A DNA stretch of 37,652 bases from Acidobacteriota bacterium (GTDB lineage Bacteria > Acidobacteriota > Terriglobia > Terriglobales > Acidobacteriaceae), in assembly GCA_003225535.1 (NCBI GenBank), contig QIAL01000309.1, forward strand, positions 1 to 37,652. Direction: 5' to 3'. Shown here piece after piece: positions 17,465 to 25,143 of this stretch. Position 1 is the first letter of the stretch. Each line of letters starts with the position of its first letter. The notes under the pieces are model-generated. The model was not told the origin of the DNA. It searched no databases and saw only the letters and a program-made list of their open reading frames with translations. The translations under genes were made by a program, and so were the position numbers.

Positions 17465-17845
17465 ATGAACAAAGGACACATCTATTTCGAAATACAGGCC
17501 GACGATCCGGCACGGGCGGTACATTTCTATTCCCAGGTGTTCGGCTGGAAGTTTGGTGAGATCCCGGGATTGCCTGTGCCTTACTGGCGTATCGAAACTG
17601 GCGGGTCGAGAGGTGGACTGCTGCAGCGGCCTGCCAAAACTCCGCCGCCGCAGAGCGGCACGAATGCGTTCGTGTGTTCGCTTGAGGTTGAAGATTTCGA
17701 CGCGACTGCGAAAACCATTGAGCAAGTCGGGGGAATCGTCGCCTTGCCCAAATTTGCTGTGCCGAATACCTGCTGGCAGGGGTATTTCGTGGACACGGAA
17801 GGAAATACATTCGGAATCTTTCAGGTGGATCCGAACGCAAAGTAG
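17465..17845 (+). CDS. VOC/glyoxalase family protein
   Basis: The protein is 126 aa. It has the VOC pattern HIYFEIQADDPARAVHFYSQVFGW, GGLLQRP, LEVEDFDATAKTIEQVGG and YFVDTEGNTFGIFQ, with His5 and the final Glu as possible metal ligands, as in CFP30-like and glyoxalase/bleomycin-resistance proteins. It is unrelated at close range to the VOC gene between grpE and dnaJ. It lies 9 nt downstream of rsmE and is probably co-transcribed. The substrate is unknown. Confidence 0.9.
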   Translation: MNKGHIYFEIQADDPARAVHFYSQVFGWKFGEIPGLPVPYWRIETGGSRGGLLQRPAKTPPPQSGTNAFVCSLEVEDFDATAKTIEQVGGIVALPKFAVPNTCWQGYFVDTEGNTFGIFQVDPNAK

Positions 17846-17879
17846 CAACCTGCGTATTGCGGGCATGCGCTCGAAAAAT

Positions 17880-17912
17880 CCCCACTTCTCCCAAAGGCTG
17901 GGAGAAGTGGGG
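17880..17912. repeat. Perfect 14-bp hairpin after the rsmE-VOC pair
   Basis: CCCCACTTCTCCCA at 17880-17893 pairs perfectly with TGGGAGAAGTGGGG at 17899-17912 around a 5-nt loop (AAGGC). There is no T-run after it, so it is not a standard intrinsic terminator, but a stem this strong could still stop or shield the transcript before the helicase gene. It may be another dispersed repeat. Confidence 0.75.
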
Positions 17913-17975
17913 CACCCAGTCGCGGAATAGTTCCGCACAGGTTTCCTCATCCCGGCAGGTGATATCCTGCCCGCA

Positions 17976-20942
17976 ATGGCGTCGAAGTCTAATTCACGTT
18001 CTGTCCCCTTTGTTCCTGACGAGCGCCAGTGTGAAGCGATCGAACACGTCCACGGTCCGATGCTGGTCGTCGCTGGAGCCGGCACGGGTAAGACGTCGGT
18101 TCTGACCCATCGCATCGAGCGGTTGGTGAAGGAAGGGCATGCCCGCACCGACGAGATTCTTGCCCTGACTTATACGGTTAATGCCGCCGAGGAAATGCAG
18201 GAGCGGGTACGCAAGTTGCTGGGTGGAAAAATCGTGCAGGCTCTGACCTTTCACGATTACTGCCTGAAACTGTTGAAGCGCGTAGGTAAAGATTTCGGCG
18301 TGCTCGATGAGAAGGACCTCTGGATTTATCTGCGGCGGCGCATCCACGACTTGCGTCTGGAGCACTACATTCGAGCTGCCAACATCGGGCAGTTCCTCAA
18401 TGACCTGCTGGACTTCGTGAACCGGTGTCACGACGAATTGGTGACGCCGGAGAAATATGCTGACTATGTCGAACGCATCGAACGGCGCGAAGTCCCGATT
18501 CCACGGGTGGTGAAGTCCAAGATTGCGCTTGATGATGAGGAGGTACTGGGCCGATGCCGGGAGATTGCCCGCGTATTCTCGACGATCGAGGGCTGGCTCG
18601 CGGAAGAAAACCTCGGGACCTTCAGCCATATGATCACGCGGGCGCACGCCCTGCTGCACAGCGATGAGTCTGTGTTGGCCGAGGCACGCCGTGGCGCCCG
18701 GTACATCCTTGCCGATGAATTCCAGGATGCCAACTTCGCGCAGATCAAGATTCTGACCCGCCTGGCGGGTGCCGACGGGAATCTTTTTGCGGTGGGCGAT
18801 CCTGACCAGTCGATTTACCGATTCCGTGGGGCATCTAGTGAGGCCTTCGAACTCTTTTATCGAAATTTCCCTGCGGCCAAGCGTGTGGTGCTGGAAAAGA
18901 ACCGGCGTTCGATCACTCCGATCTTGCAGACGGCTTTCGCCGTCATCAATGAGAATCCTCCAGTGTTCGCCAAGAGCGGCAGCAGCGCGTTTACGTATCA
19001 CCGAGTGCCCCTGAAATCGGCTCGTGATGAGGAGTCCGCCGCCTCCGCATTGCAACCGGCAAACCAGCCGGTGACCGCGATTGTCCTGAAGGATCGCAGT
19101 ACGGAAGGGCCCGACCTCGTCGCTTATTTGCGCGAGGCGCAGCGCAAGTCGAGATGCAAGTGGTCGGACTTCGGAGTGTTGTATCGTTCCCACCTGCACC
19201 GTGACGATCTGGTACAGGAACTAGCGGAGGCCGGGATTCCATTTGTGATCGAGAGCATGGATGTCTCGGATACTCCTGAGGCCCGTGATCTGTTTGCGTG
19301 CTTGAACGTGATCGTTTCCAGCGGAGATGACGTCAGCTTGATGCGCGTGGCGGGCTTGCCGTGTTTTCGAGTCAACCCTGAGCAGTTGCGGCAAGAGCTG
19401 CGTGCCATCGCGCGCGACAATCGCGAGGCCAAGGTAGTGCCTCTGTTCACCGCGCTCGACCGCGTCGACGGCGGCGCAGAGGTCGTAGCGCGGGTGCGGC
19501 GAGTGCGTGAAAGCATCCAAGGTCGCAACGCCAAAGGACGAGTTGCACTCGACATTGTGGTCCGGGAATTTGTCCTCGACACGTCCTCGCCCATCCTGCA
19601 GGCAGCCTTGCATTTTGTGGAGGATTGGGAGAAGAAGAGGATCAACAAGACCGCTGACCTTGAAGAGCTCGTCGACTACCTCGGCTATTTTCGCGAGGCG
19701 AATGGCGTCATACCGCTGCGGTCGGATGAGAACGAAAACGCAGTTCGCCTGATGACGGTCCACGGGGCCAAGGGACTTGAGTTTCCGCATGTCTTCATTC
19801 TGCGCGCTCTGTCTCCGTCCTTCCCATCTTCGTACAAGGAGACACTCGTTGCGTTCCCACGGGAATTGCGCGATCCCGATTCTCTGACCGAGGCGGATGA
19901 CAAAACGCTGCATGAGCAGGAGGAGCGGCGCCTGTTTTACGTGGCGATGACCCGGGCGCGGGATTCGCTGCGCATCTACGCGCGCGAGGGAACGGGCAAG
20001 ACCGATAAGACTCCGCCGGGCTATTTGCGGGAGTTGATCAAGAACAAAGCTGTGGCGCCATGGTTCCGTGCCATTCCGGCGGGGGGTGCACAAGCGACTC
20101 TCGAAATTGCCGCTGCGGCGTCCCCACTTTATCCCGAAGAATCGCAAACCACTCGTTGGTTCGAATTGGCGGTTTTAGAAGGACTGCACAAGCGCCTTAG
20201 CGCGTCGGCGGTCGAAACCTATCAGCGGTGCGGTTTGCAGTTCAAGCTGGAGCGGGACTGGCGCATCGCTGCCAAGCCTGCAGCGGCGATGCAATATGGC
20301 GCGGCGATTCATCGTGTGCTCAAAACCTACTTTGAGTCAATTCGGCTCGGTCGGCCGAAGAGTGACGAGGAAATCATCGAACTCTTCTGCCTGGATCTGG
20401 CCAGCGCCAAGATTCAGGAAGCATATCAGCACGAACTCTACGAGAAGCAGGGGATCGTGCAATTGCAGGATTTCCTATCGAAGGCACGTTCAATTCCCGC
20501 CTCGCAGGTTCTGCACACGGAAGAATCCTTCGAGTTCAAGGTGGGAGAGACGACCGTGGTCGGTCGCATCGACCGGATCGATCAGCGCCCGGACGGAACC
20601 GTCGCCATCATCGACTACAAGACGGGTAAGGCGCGCGATCAGGAATCGGCGGACGAGAGTCTTCAGCTGTCCCTGTACGCCATTGCAGCGAAGGAGAAGT
20701 GGAAGTACAGCGTCGGAGCTCTGATTTTTCACAACCTGGAAGAAAACGTTCCCGTCATGACCTCGCGGTCGGAGTCACAGTTGCTGTCGGCTCGCGCCTG
20801 CGTCGAAGATGCAGCCCAGGGAATTGCCGATGGTGTGTTCGAGGCGAAGGTGGGGCAGCACTGCAGCTTCTGCGCGTATCGGAGTCTTTGTCCTGAGAAA
20901 GAAAAGCGCATTCCACGGCTGGTAAGAGTTAGTGTGACCTAA
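17976..20942 (+). CDS. UvrD-like helicase fused to an iron-staple PD-(D/E)XK nuclease
   Basis: The protein is 988 aa. Helicase SF1A motifs: Walker A GAGTGKT (34-40), DEFQD (247-251), VGDPDQSIYRFRG (from 273), TVHGAKGLEF (from 594) and YVAMTRARD (from 655). The C-terminal nuclease has QRC752, then GRIDRID, the PD-(D/E)XK core IIDYKTGK with D880-Y-K882, and the cysteines C963-x2-C966-x5-C972. C752 with these three forms the 4Fe-4S staple known in AddB, AdnA/B and Cas4-like nucleases. It is expected to unwind and resect DNA ends, in double-strand-break repair or against foreign DNA. It resembles the AdnA/B type more than RecBCD. No partner subunit gene lies beside it. Confidence 0.93.
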   Translation: MASKSNSRSVPFVPDERQCEAIEHVHGPMLVVAGAGTGKTSVLTHRIERLVKEGHARTDEILALTYTVNAAEEMQERVRKLLGGKIVQALTFHDYCLKLLKRVGKDFGVLDEKDLWIYLRRRIHDLRLEHYIRAANIGQFLNDLLDFVNRCHDELVTPEKYADYVERIERREVPIPRVVKSKIALDDEEVLGRCREIARVFSTIEGWLAEENLGTFSHMITRAHALLHSDESVLAEARRGARYILADEFQDANFAQIKILTRLAGADGNLFAVGDPDQSIYRFRGASSEAFELFYRNFPAAKRVVLEKNRRSITPILQTAFAVINENPPVFAKSGSSAFTYHRVPLKSARDEESAASALQPANQPVTAIVLKDRSTEGPDLVAYLREAQRKSRCKWSDFGVLYRSHLHRDDLVQELAEAGIPFVIESMDVSDTPEARDLFACLNVIVSSGDDVSLMRVAGLPCFRVNPEQLRQELRAIARDNREAKVVPLFTALDRVDGGAEVVARVRRVRESIQGRNAKGRVALDIVVREFVLDTSSPILQAALHFVEDWEKKRINKTADLEELVDYLGYFREANGVIPLRSDENENAVRLMTVHGAKGLEFPHVFILRALSPSFPSSYKETLVAFPRELRDPDSLTEADDKTLHEQEERRLFYVAMTRARDSLRIYAREGTGKTDKTPPGYLRELIKNKAVAPWFRAIPAGGAQATLEIAAAASPLYPEESQTTRWFELAVLEGLHKRLSASAVETYQRCGLQFKLERDWRIAAKPAAAMQYGAAIHRVLKTYFESIRLGRPKSDEEIIELFCLDLASAKIQEAYQHELYEKQGIVQLQDFLSKARSIPASQVLHTEESFEFKVGETTVVGRIDRIDQRPDGTVAIIDYKTGKARDQESADESLQLSLYAIAAKEKWKYSVGALIFHNLEENVPVMTSRSESQLLSARACVEDAAQGIADGVFEAKVGQHCSFCAYRSLCPEKEKRIPRLVRVSVT

Positions 20943-20952
20943 AATGCGGGGA

Positions 20953-21067
20953 CTGTCATTCCGAGCGCAGCGAGGAATCCCTAATCTCCGGCAATGCTTG
21001 TTGGGTAGGGATGCTTCGACTCCGAACGAGTTCGCTTCGCGATCTCGTTCTCCGCTCAGCATGACAG
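20953..21067. repeat. Palindromic REP/MITE-like element, copy 4
   Basis: A 115-bp unit begins CTGTCATTCCGAGCG and ends GCTCAGCATGACAG, with inner inverted sequence (CGAACGAGTTCG, CGCGATCTCGTTC). It has the same ends as the copies at 11526 and 12856. It starts 10 bp after the helicase stop. Confidence 0.85.
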
Positions 21068-21100
21068 GATGGCTACTTTGTAGAATCCCGAAACCTTTCC

Positions 21101-21133
21101 AAAAAAACTTAGGGGACGCATTGAGCGTCCCCT
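21101..21133 (-). terminator. Intrinsic terminator of the miniature K-rich gene
   Basis: On the minus strand a 9-bp perfect stem AGGGGACGC/GCGTCCCCT with a 5-nt loop is followed by AAGTTTTTTT. This is a textbook rho-independent terminator. It works for leftward transcription only (no T-run on the other side), which matches the tiny ORF 21 bp upstream. Confidence 0.85.
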
Positions 21134-21154
21134 GTTGACTTCGTACGGAACTTG

Positions 21155-21196
21155 CTAGTGTTTCTTTTTCTTTTTTGCCTTTTTCTTGGTTGCCAT
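21155..21196 (-). CDS. Miniature lysine-rich ORF (13 codons)
   Basis: ATG to TAG encodes MATKKKAKKKKKH: nine of thirteen residues are lysine and there is one terminal His. A purine-rich GGGAGAATAGGA lies just before the ATG and can act as Shine-Dalgarno. A near-consensus promoter lies 65 bp upstream and an intrinsic terminator just downstream, so the transcript would be about 150 nt. No known family. It could be a real micropeptide with nucleic-acid or ribosome affinity, a leader peptide, the relic of a longer basic protein, or an unread stretch of a small RNA. Confidence 0.55.
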   Translation of the reverse strand: MATKKKAKKKKKH

Positions 21197-21260
21197 TGTT
21201 CCTATTCTCCCTTCCATTCTTCATGGAAATGTGCAGTGATGTTTTACTGCAACTAGTTGA

Positions 21261-21289
21261 TGTATAGAGTTAATGAAAAATGAAGTCAA
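21261..21289 (-). promoter_or_regulatory. Sigma-70-type promoter driving the miniature gene
   Basis: On the minus strand TTGACT (21289-21284) is 17 bp from TATACA (21266-21261), one mismatch and two mismatches from consensus at ideal spacing. Transcription should begin near 21254. The leader carries the palindrome CAACTAGTTG and a GCAGT/ACTGC stem before the Shine-Dalgarno. Confidence 0.7.
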
Positions 21290-21529
21290 GAAAAAAATGA
21301 TGATCGATTCGCGCAAATTGTGGCACCAAAGTCACGACGAAAGAATTTCTTCGACGAATGTCAACCATTATTTTGCAGGAAACGTTCGTGAGATTCCGAG
21401 TTGCGACCTCGTTGATCGAACCATGACGAGAAATTTCCAATTGCACAAGGAGCACAACCTGCAAAAGCAGAGGTCGGACGTTGGCAGGTGCGCTGACTCG
21501 CGTGAAGCCAATGCTCTCGCTCGCTCATC

Positions 21530-21560
21530 TATAATGAAAACGCGAAATCTTCGCGAGGAG
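21530..21560 (+). promoter_or_regulatory. -10 box, leader hairpin and Shine-Dalgarno of the thiolase gene
   Basis: A perfect TATAAT (21530-21535) lacks a good -35. A transcript from it would start at about 21542, inside a hairpin CGCGAA-ATC-TTCGCG (21541-21555) that abuts the AGGAG Shine-Dalgarno (21556-21560). The ATG follows 8 nt later. A stem touching the ribosome site may tune translation; this is inference. Confidence 0.5.
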
Positions 21561-21568
21561 CCCGATTC

Positions 21569-22699
21569 ATGGCCTCTTTTGACGATGTTGTCATCATCTC
21601 CGGCTGTCGCCTTCCGGTTGGAAAATTTCAAGGTAGTCTCGCCGATTTCACTGCGCCGCAGTTGGGCGCCATGGTGGTGCGCGAGGCGGTGAAGCGTGCT
21701 GGTGTTGATCCCGCGCAGGTCGATGAATGCATCATGGGGAACGTGATCTCCGCCGGACTCGGGCAAAATCCCGCGCGACAGGCGGCAATCTTCGGCGGAC
21801 TAACTCCGGCGACAGGTGCCATGACAATCAACAAGGTGTGCGGCTCAGGATTGAAATCTGTGGCGCTCGCAGCGCAAGCGGTGCAGACCGGAAACAGTTC
21901 GATCGTCGTTGCGGGCGGCATGGAATCGATGAGCAATGCGCCCTACCTTCTTCCACAAGCGCGCAAGGGATACCGTCTGGGCAACGCGCAAGTGATCGAC
22001 TCGATGGTGAATGACGGGCTGTGGGATATCTACAACGACTACCACATGGGCATCACGGGCGAGAACGTCGCGGAGAAATATGGAATCACGCGCGAGGAGC
22101 AGGATGAGTTCGCGGTGAATTCTCACCGGAAGGCTGTTGCTGCGATCAAGGAGTGCCGCTTCAAGGCGCAGATCGTGCCTGTGGAGATTCCGGCGAAGAA
22201 GAAGGGCGCGCCTCCCACCATCTTCGACAAGGATGAGAGCCCCCGAGAAGACACGACCATTGAAGTTTTACGTTCGCTCAAGCCGGCATTCAAGAAAGAT
22301 GGAACTGTAACGGCGGGGAATGCGCCCGGGGTGAATGATGGTGCCGCCGCAGTTGTAGTCACGAGCGCCAAGCGCGCCGCGGAACTCGGGGCCAAGCCGA
22401 TGGTGCGCATTGTTGCGCAGGCCACGAGCGGCGTGGAAGCCAAATGGGTCATGATGGCCCCGGTGGGGGCTGTGCGACAGATTTGGGATAAGACGGGTTG
22501 GAAGAATGAAGATGTCGATCTCTACGAATTGAATGAGGCATTTTCTGTTCAGGCGCTTGGCGTCATGCGCGAGTTGGGACTGAATCCTGACAAGGTCAAC
22601 GTGATCTACGAGATGATCCGCCGGGATGTGAAGCGGGGGATCGCGGCGCTTTGCCTTGGCGGGGGGAATGCAGTGGCGATGGCGGTGGAGCGCGACTAA
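21569..22699 (+). CDS. Acetyl-CoA acetyltransferase (thiolase) lacking the catalytic-His block
   Basis: The protein is 376 aa, against about 392 for the family. The acyl-binding Cys91 (KVCGSG) and the C-terminal acid/base Cys362 ([10 protein letters not shown]) are present, as are [19 protein letters not shown] and LNEAFSVQA. After DKVNV the sequence jumps straight to IYEMIRRD: the invariant NGGAVALGHPIGASGAR stretch with the active-site His is missing, about 22 residues, in frame, between codons 345 and 346 (near 22603). As written the enzyme should not condense or cleave acetoacetyl-CoA. The gene otherwise belongs to beta-oxidation or short-chain ketothiolase metabolism. The loss may be a real deletion or an assembly fault. 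Confidence 0.9.
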   Translation: MASFDDVVIISGCRLPVGKFQGSLADFTAPQLGAMVVREAVKRAGVDPAQVDECIMGNVISAGLGQNPARQAAIFGGLTPATGAMTINKVCGSGLKSVALAAQAVQTGNSSIVVAGGMESMSNAPYLLPQARKGYRLGNAQVIDSMVNDGLWDIYNDYHMGITGENVAEKYGITREEQDEFAVNSHRKAVAAIKECRFKAQIVPVEIPAKKKGAPPTIFDKDESPREDTTIEVLRSLKPAFKKDGTVTAGNAPGVNDGAAAVVVTSAKRAAELGAKPMVRIVAQATSGVEAKWVMMAPVGAVRQIWDKTGWKNEDVDLYELNEAFSVQALGVMRELGLNPDKVNVIYEMIRRDVKRGIAALCLGGGNAVAMAVERD

Positions 22700-22710
22700 C
22701 TGGGTCGATT

Positions 22711-22734
22711 TTCACCACAGAGGCTCACAGAGGA
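22711..22734. repeat. CACAGAGG-type short tandem repeat
   Basis: TTCACCACAGAGGCTCACAGAGGA lies between the convergent thiolase and kinase genes. It resembles the segments at 30915 and 33092, built on an A-C-C-A-C-x-A-x-G-G pattern repeated at about 10-bp intervals. It is non-coding. Confidence 0.5.
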
Positions 22735-22738
22735 GTTT

Positions 22739-24853
22739 CTAGTTTACCTTCGCCAGAGGCAGCGTCACGGTGAACATTGCTCCACCATCCGGAACATTTA
22801 CCGCTTCCACGGTTCCGTTGTGTTCCTTCATCACCGACTTGCAGATACTCAGGCCTAGTCCGGTCCCGCGTCCGGGACGCTTCGTGGTGTAGAACGGATC
22901 AAAGATGCTCGGTAGATTTTCCTTCGGGATGCCCGGTCCGTCGTCCTGGAAGCTGACCCACACAGTGCTGGTTCCTTTCCCGAGACGGATGCGTAAGGTT
23001 CCCCGGTCGCGAGCCTCGCGGATGGCCTGCTCGGCATTCACGATCAGGTTCAGAAAGACCTGCATCAACTGATGCGGGTCACCCAGCGCGTAAGGCATTC
23101 CCGCCTCTTTCAGGAAATCCACGGTGATGTTGTTCTTGCGCAGGGAATAGGCGTGCAGGTTGAGCGTGCGCTCCACGATCTCGACCAGATTGATGCGGCT
23201 CTTGCCGGGCGCGGGCGGGCGCGAGAAGTAGGTCAGGTTCTGAACGATCTCGGCGGCGCGCCGTGCCTGCTGCTGCAGCATGCCGAGTTGCTTGCGCGAG
23301 GTTTCGTTGGTCTCTGTGTCTTGAAGCAGTTCGCTTACGCCCAGGATGCTGGTCAACGGATTGTTAAGCTCATGCGCCACGCCGCCGATCATGGCGCCCA
23401 TGGCGGCCAGGCGCTCGCTTTCGACGACCTGCTGCTCCAGCTTGCGTTCGATAGTGATATCGCGCAGCGAGAAGATCACTCCGCTGATTTTTCCTTCGGC
23501 ATCGGCCAGTTGGCTGCCGGCGGCGCGCATCGTCCGTGCGCTGCCGTCGCGATGCCGCGTCCCGTACTCGGCCGCTCCAAACGCCTGGTCCCCCGAAACC
23601 AGCGTGTGATGCAGCGAGACCAGATCGGGCGCGTGGTCCGCCATTTCCGAGATCTTCTTCCCCAACATTTCGTCCGGCCGGTAGCCGAGCAGAGCCTCGG
23701 CACGCGAGCTGACGAACGTATACCGCTCCTCCAGATCCACAACCAGGATCAGATCGGGGAAACTCTCCAGCAGCCGGCTGCGGAATTCTTCCTGCTGGGC
23801 CAGTTGGCGCTCCATGTTGCGTTTTTCGGTGATGTCGACGAGCGTTCCCTGGTAGCGGATGATATTTCCGGCGGCATCCCATACGGCGCGCGAGGAATCG
23901 AGAAAAATGGCGGGCTTGCCATCCTTGCGTCGCAACTTGATTTCGCGTGTGCGCACGCCGCCGCGGTCATCGAGCGCTCGCCCTAGCACGGGAGCCCCGC
24001 CGTCGAAGCTCAGCGCAGCCGGTTCGACCGAGAGCAACTCCTTTTTCTCGGTGTAACCGAGCATGGTGACCAGGGCAGGATTCGCATCCAGCAACTGTCC
24101 TTCGGGCATGCTGAAATAGACACCCTCCTGCAGGGTTTCGAACAACTCCGTGAAGCGCAATTCCTTCTCGCGCTGTTCGGTGATATCGCGGCCCAGGATG
24201 CTTGCTCCGACTACTTCATCTCCCTTGAGGATCCCGTTGAGTACGCAATCAAAATAAAGTGGGCGCGAGTTGTTCTTCAGGCGGATACGGACAGTTCCAG
24301 TCCAGCGCTTCTTCTCGAGAAATCGTCCCAGCCCGCGTTCGATCTCGTCGCGCGCGGGTTCCTCCACAAAGTCGTAAACCTTGCTGCCCACCAGTTGCGA
24401 GTATGTGAGCCCCGTAAGCTCTGCGACGCGACGGTTGACGGTTCGGAGCGTTCCGTCGAGAGAAACGGCGCAGGCCGGGTCATCGAGCGAATCGATGAGC
24501 TCCTTGAAGTTGCGCTGCGAGCGCATGATGACCTGGCTGAGCTGATCCAGTTGCTCTTCGGAAGGCGCCGCACCAACATGCTCCTGCAATCCCCGGAGCA
24601 GTCCCTTGAGTTCGTTAACTTCGCGCCGCCGACCATATGCATAAGCGGCGAACAGGATCGAGAGCGCCAGGACGCCGACGGGAATGGCGCGCAGTTGAAA
24701 GGGCACGCCCTCCAGTCGCTCCCAGAGGAGAGCCACCAGGGCGACCGACAGAAAGACCATGAACAAGAGCACCCATCGCCAAAGCTGAGACTCTTCCCGA
24801 TCAAGATTTCCTGGCGGATTGGGACGTGAGGGAAGGGCTGGGTCCGGACTCAT
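22739..24853 (-). CDS. Membrane-bound PAS sensor histidine kinase (orphan)
   Basis: The protein is 704 aa. Two TM helices lie at about 26-44 and 55-73 with almost no periplasmic loop, so sensing is likely in the membrane or cytoplasm. Three PAS domains follow (about 115-235, 240-355, 365-480), the first and third opening DDPACAVSLDGTL and FPDLILVVDLEE. HisKA carries H494 in VAHELNNPLTSI; HATPase_c shows NLIVNAEQAI, DDGPGIP, FDPFYTTK and GTGLGLSI. It autophosphorylates on His and passes the phosphate to an unknown response regulator, as none is adjacent. It is convergent with the thiolase gene. Confidence 0.95.
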   Translation of the reverse strand: MSPDPALPSRPNPPGNLDREESQLWRWVLLFMVFLSVALVALLWERLEGVPFQLRAIPVGVLALSILFAAYAYGRRREVNELKGLLRGLQEHVGAAPSEEQLDQLSQVIMRSQRNFKELIDSLDDPACAVSLDGTLRTVNRRVAELTGLTYSQLVGSKVYDFVEEPARDEIERGLGRFLEKKRWTGTVRIRLKNNSRPLYFDCVLNGILKGDEVVGASILGRDITEQREKELRFTELFETLQEGVYFSMPEGQLLDANPALVTMLGYTEKKELLSVEPAALSFDGGAPVLGRALDDRGGVRTREIKLRRKDGKPAIFLDSSRAVWDAAGNIIRYQGTLVDITEKRNMERQLAQQEEFRSRLLESFPDLILVVDLEERYTFVSSRAEALLGYRPDEMLGKKISEMADHAPDLVSLHHTLVSGDQAFGAAEYGTRHRDGSARTMRAAGSQLADAEGKISGVIFSLRDITIERKLEQQVVESERLAAMGAMIGGVAHELNNPLTSILGVSELLQDTETNETSRKQLGMLQQQARRAAEIVQNLTYFSRPPAPGKSRINLVEIVERTLNLHAYSLRKNNITVDFLKEAGMPYALGDPHQLMQVFLNLIVNAEQAIREARDRGTLRIRLGKGTSTVWVSFQDDGPGIPKENLPSIFDPFYTTKRPGRGTGLGLSICKSVMKEHNGTVEAVNVPDGGAMFTVTLPLAKVN

Positions 24854-25143
24854 AAGAGAATAATAAGGATTTTTCCCGAAGGCTCATCCTAATGCAGAGG
24901 AATCAAGACCAACAACCGGATTGTTTTACTTCTTGGTACCGGAGGGCAATGGACCTTCGCCCAAAATGGGACATCAATTTATCCACGCAAAATAGGCATT
25001 TCCGGGTTTTCCACAGCCCTTAGTGACATCCGTCACAGCCAGCGCTCCCTACAGACAGATAACGTTTCTGCTGAGTGCACTGCGAGGATTCCCCTGCTCT
25101 GACTTGGCGGGGTGGGGGATTCGAGTAGTCCGCACCTGTCCCA
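24854..25143. other. Divergent gap between kinase and comM, with DnaA-box-like 9-mers
   Basis: No gene is seen in 290 bp. TTATCCACG (24979-24987) and TTTTCCACA (25007-25015), each one mismatch from the DnaA box TTATCCACA, lie 28 bp apart in an AT-richer patch. Nothing else resembles an origin. They may be chance or mark a DnaA-regulated promoter. Confidence 0.3.

Noticed and set aside
21273-21692. 139-codon plus-strand frame upstream of and overlapping the thiolase start
   Set aside because: It overlaps the thiolase gene by about 120 nt in another frame, has no Shine-Dalgarno, overlaps the opposite-strand promoter and resembles no protein I know.
23072-23986. Long plus-strand frame (304 codons) opposite the histidine kinase
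   Set aside because: It is the antisense shadow of the kinase, produced by GC-rich codon use, and has no family features.
24979-25015. Replication origin from two DnaA-box-like 9-mers
   Set aside because: Only two imperfect boxes, no dnaA, dnaN or AT-rich unwinding region; chance is a better explanation.
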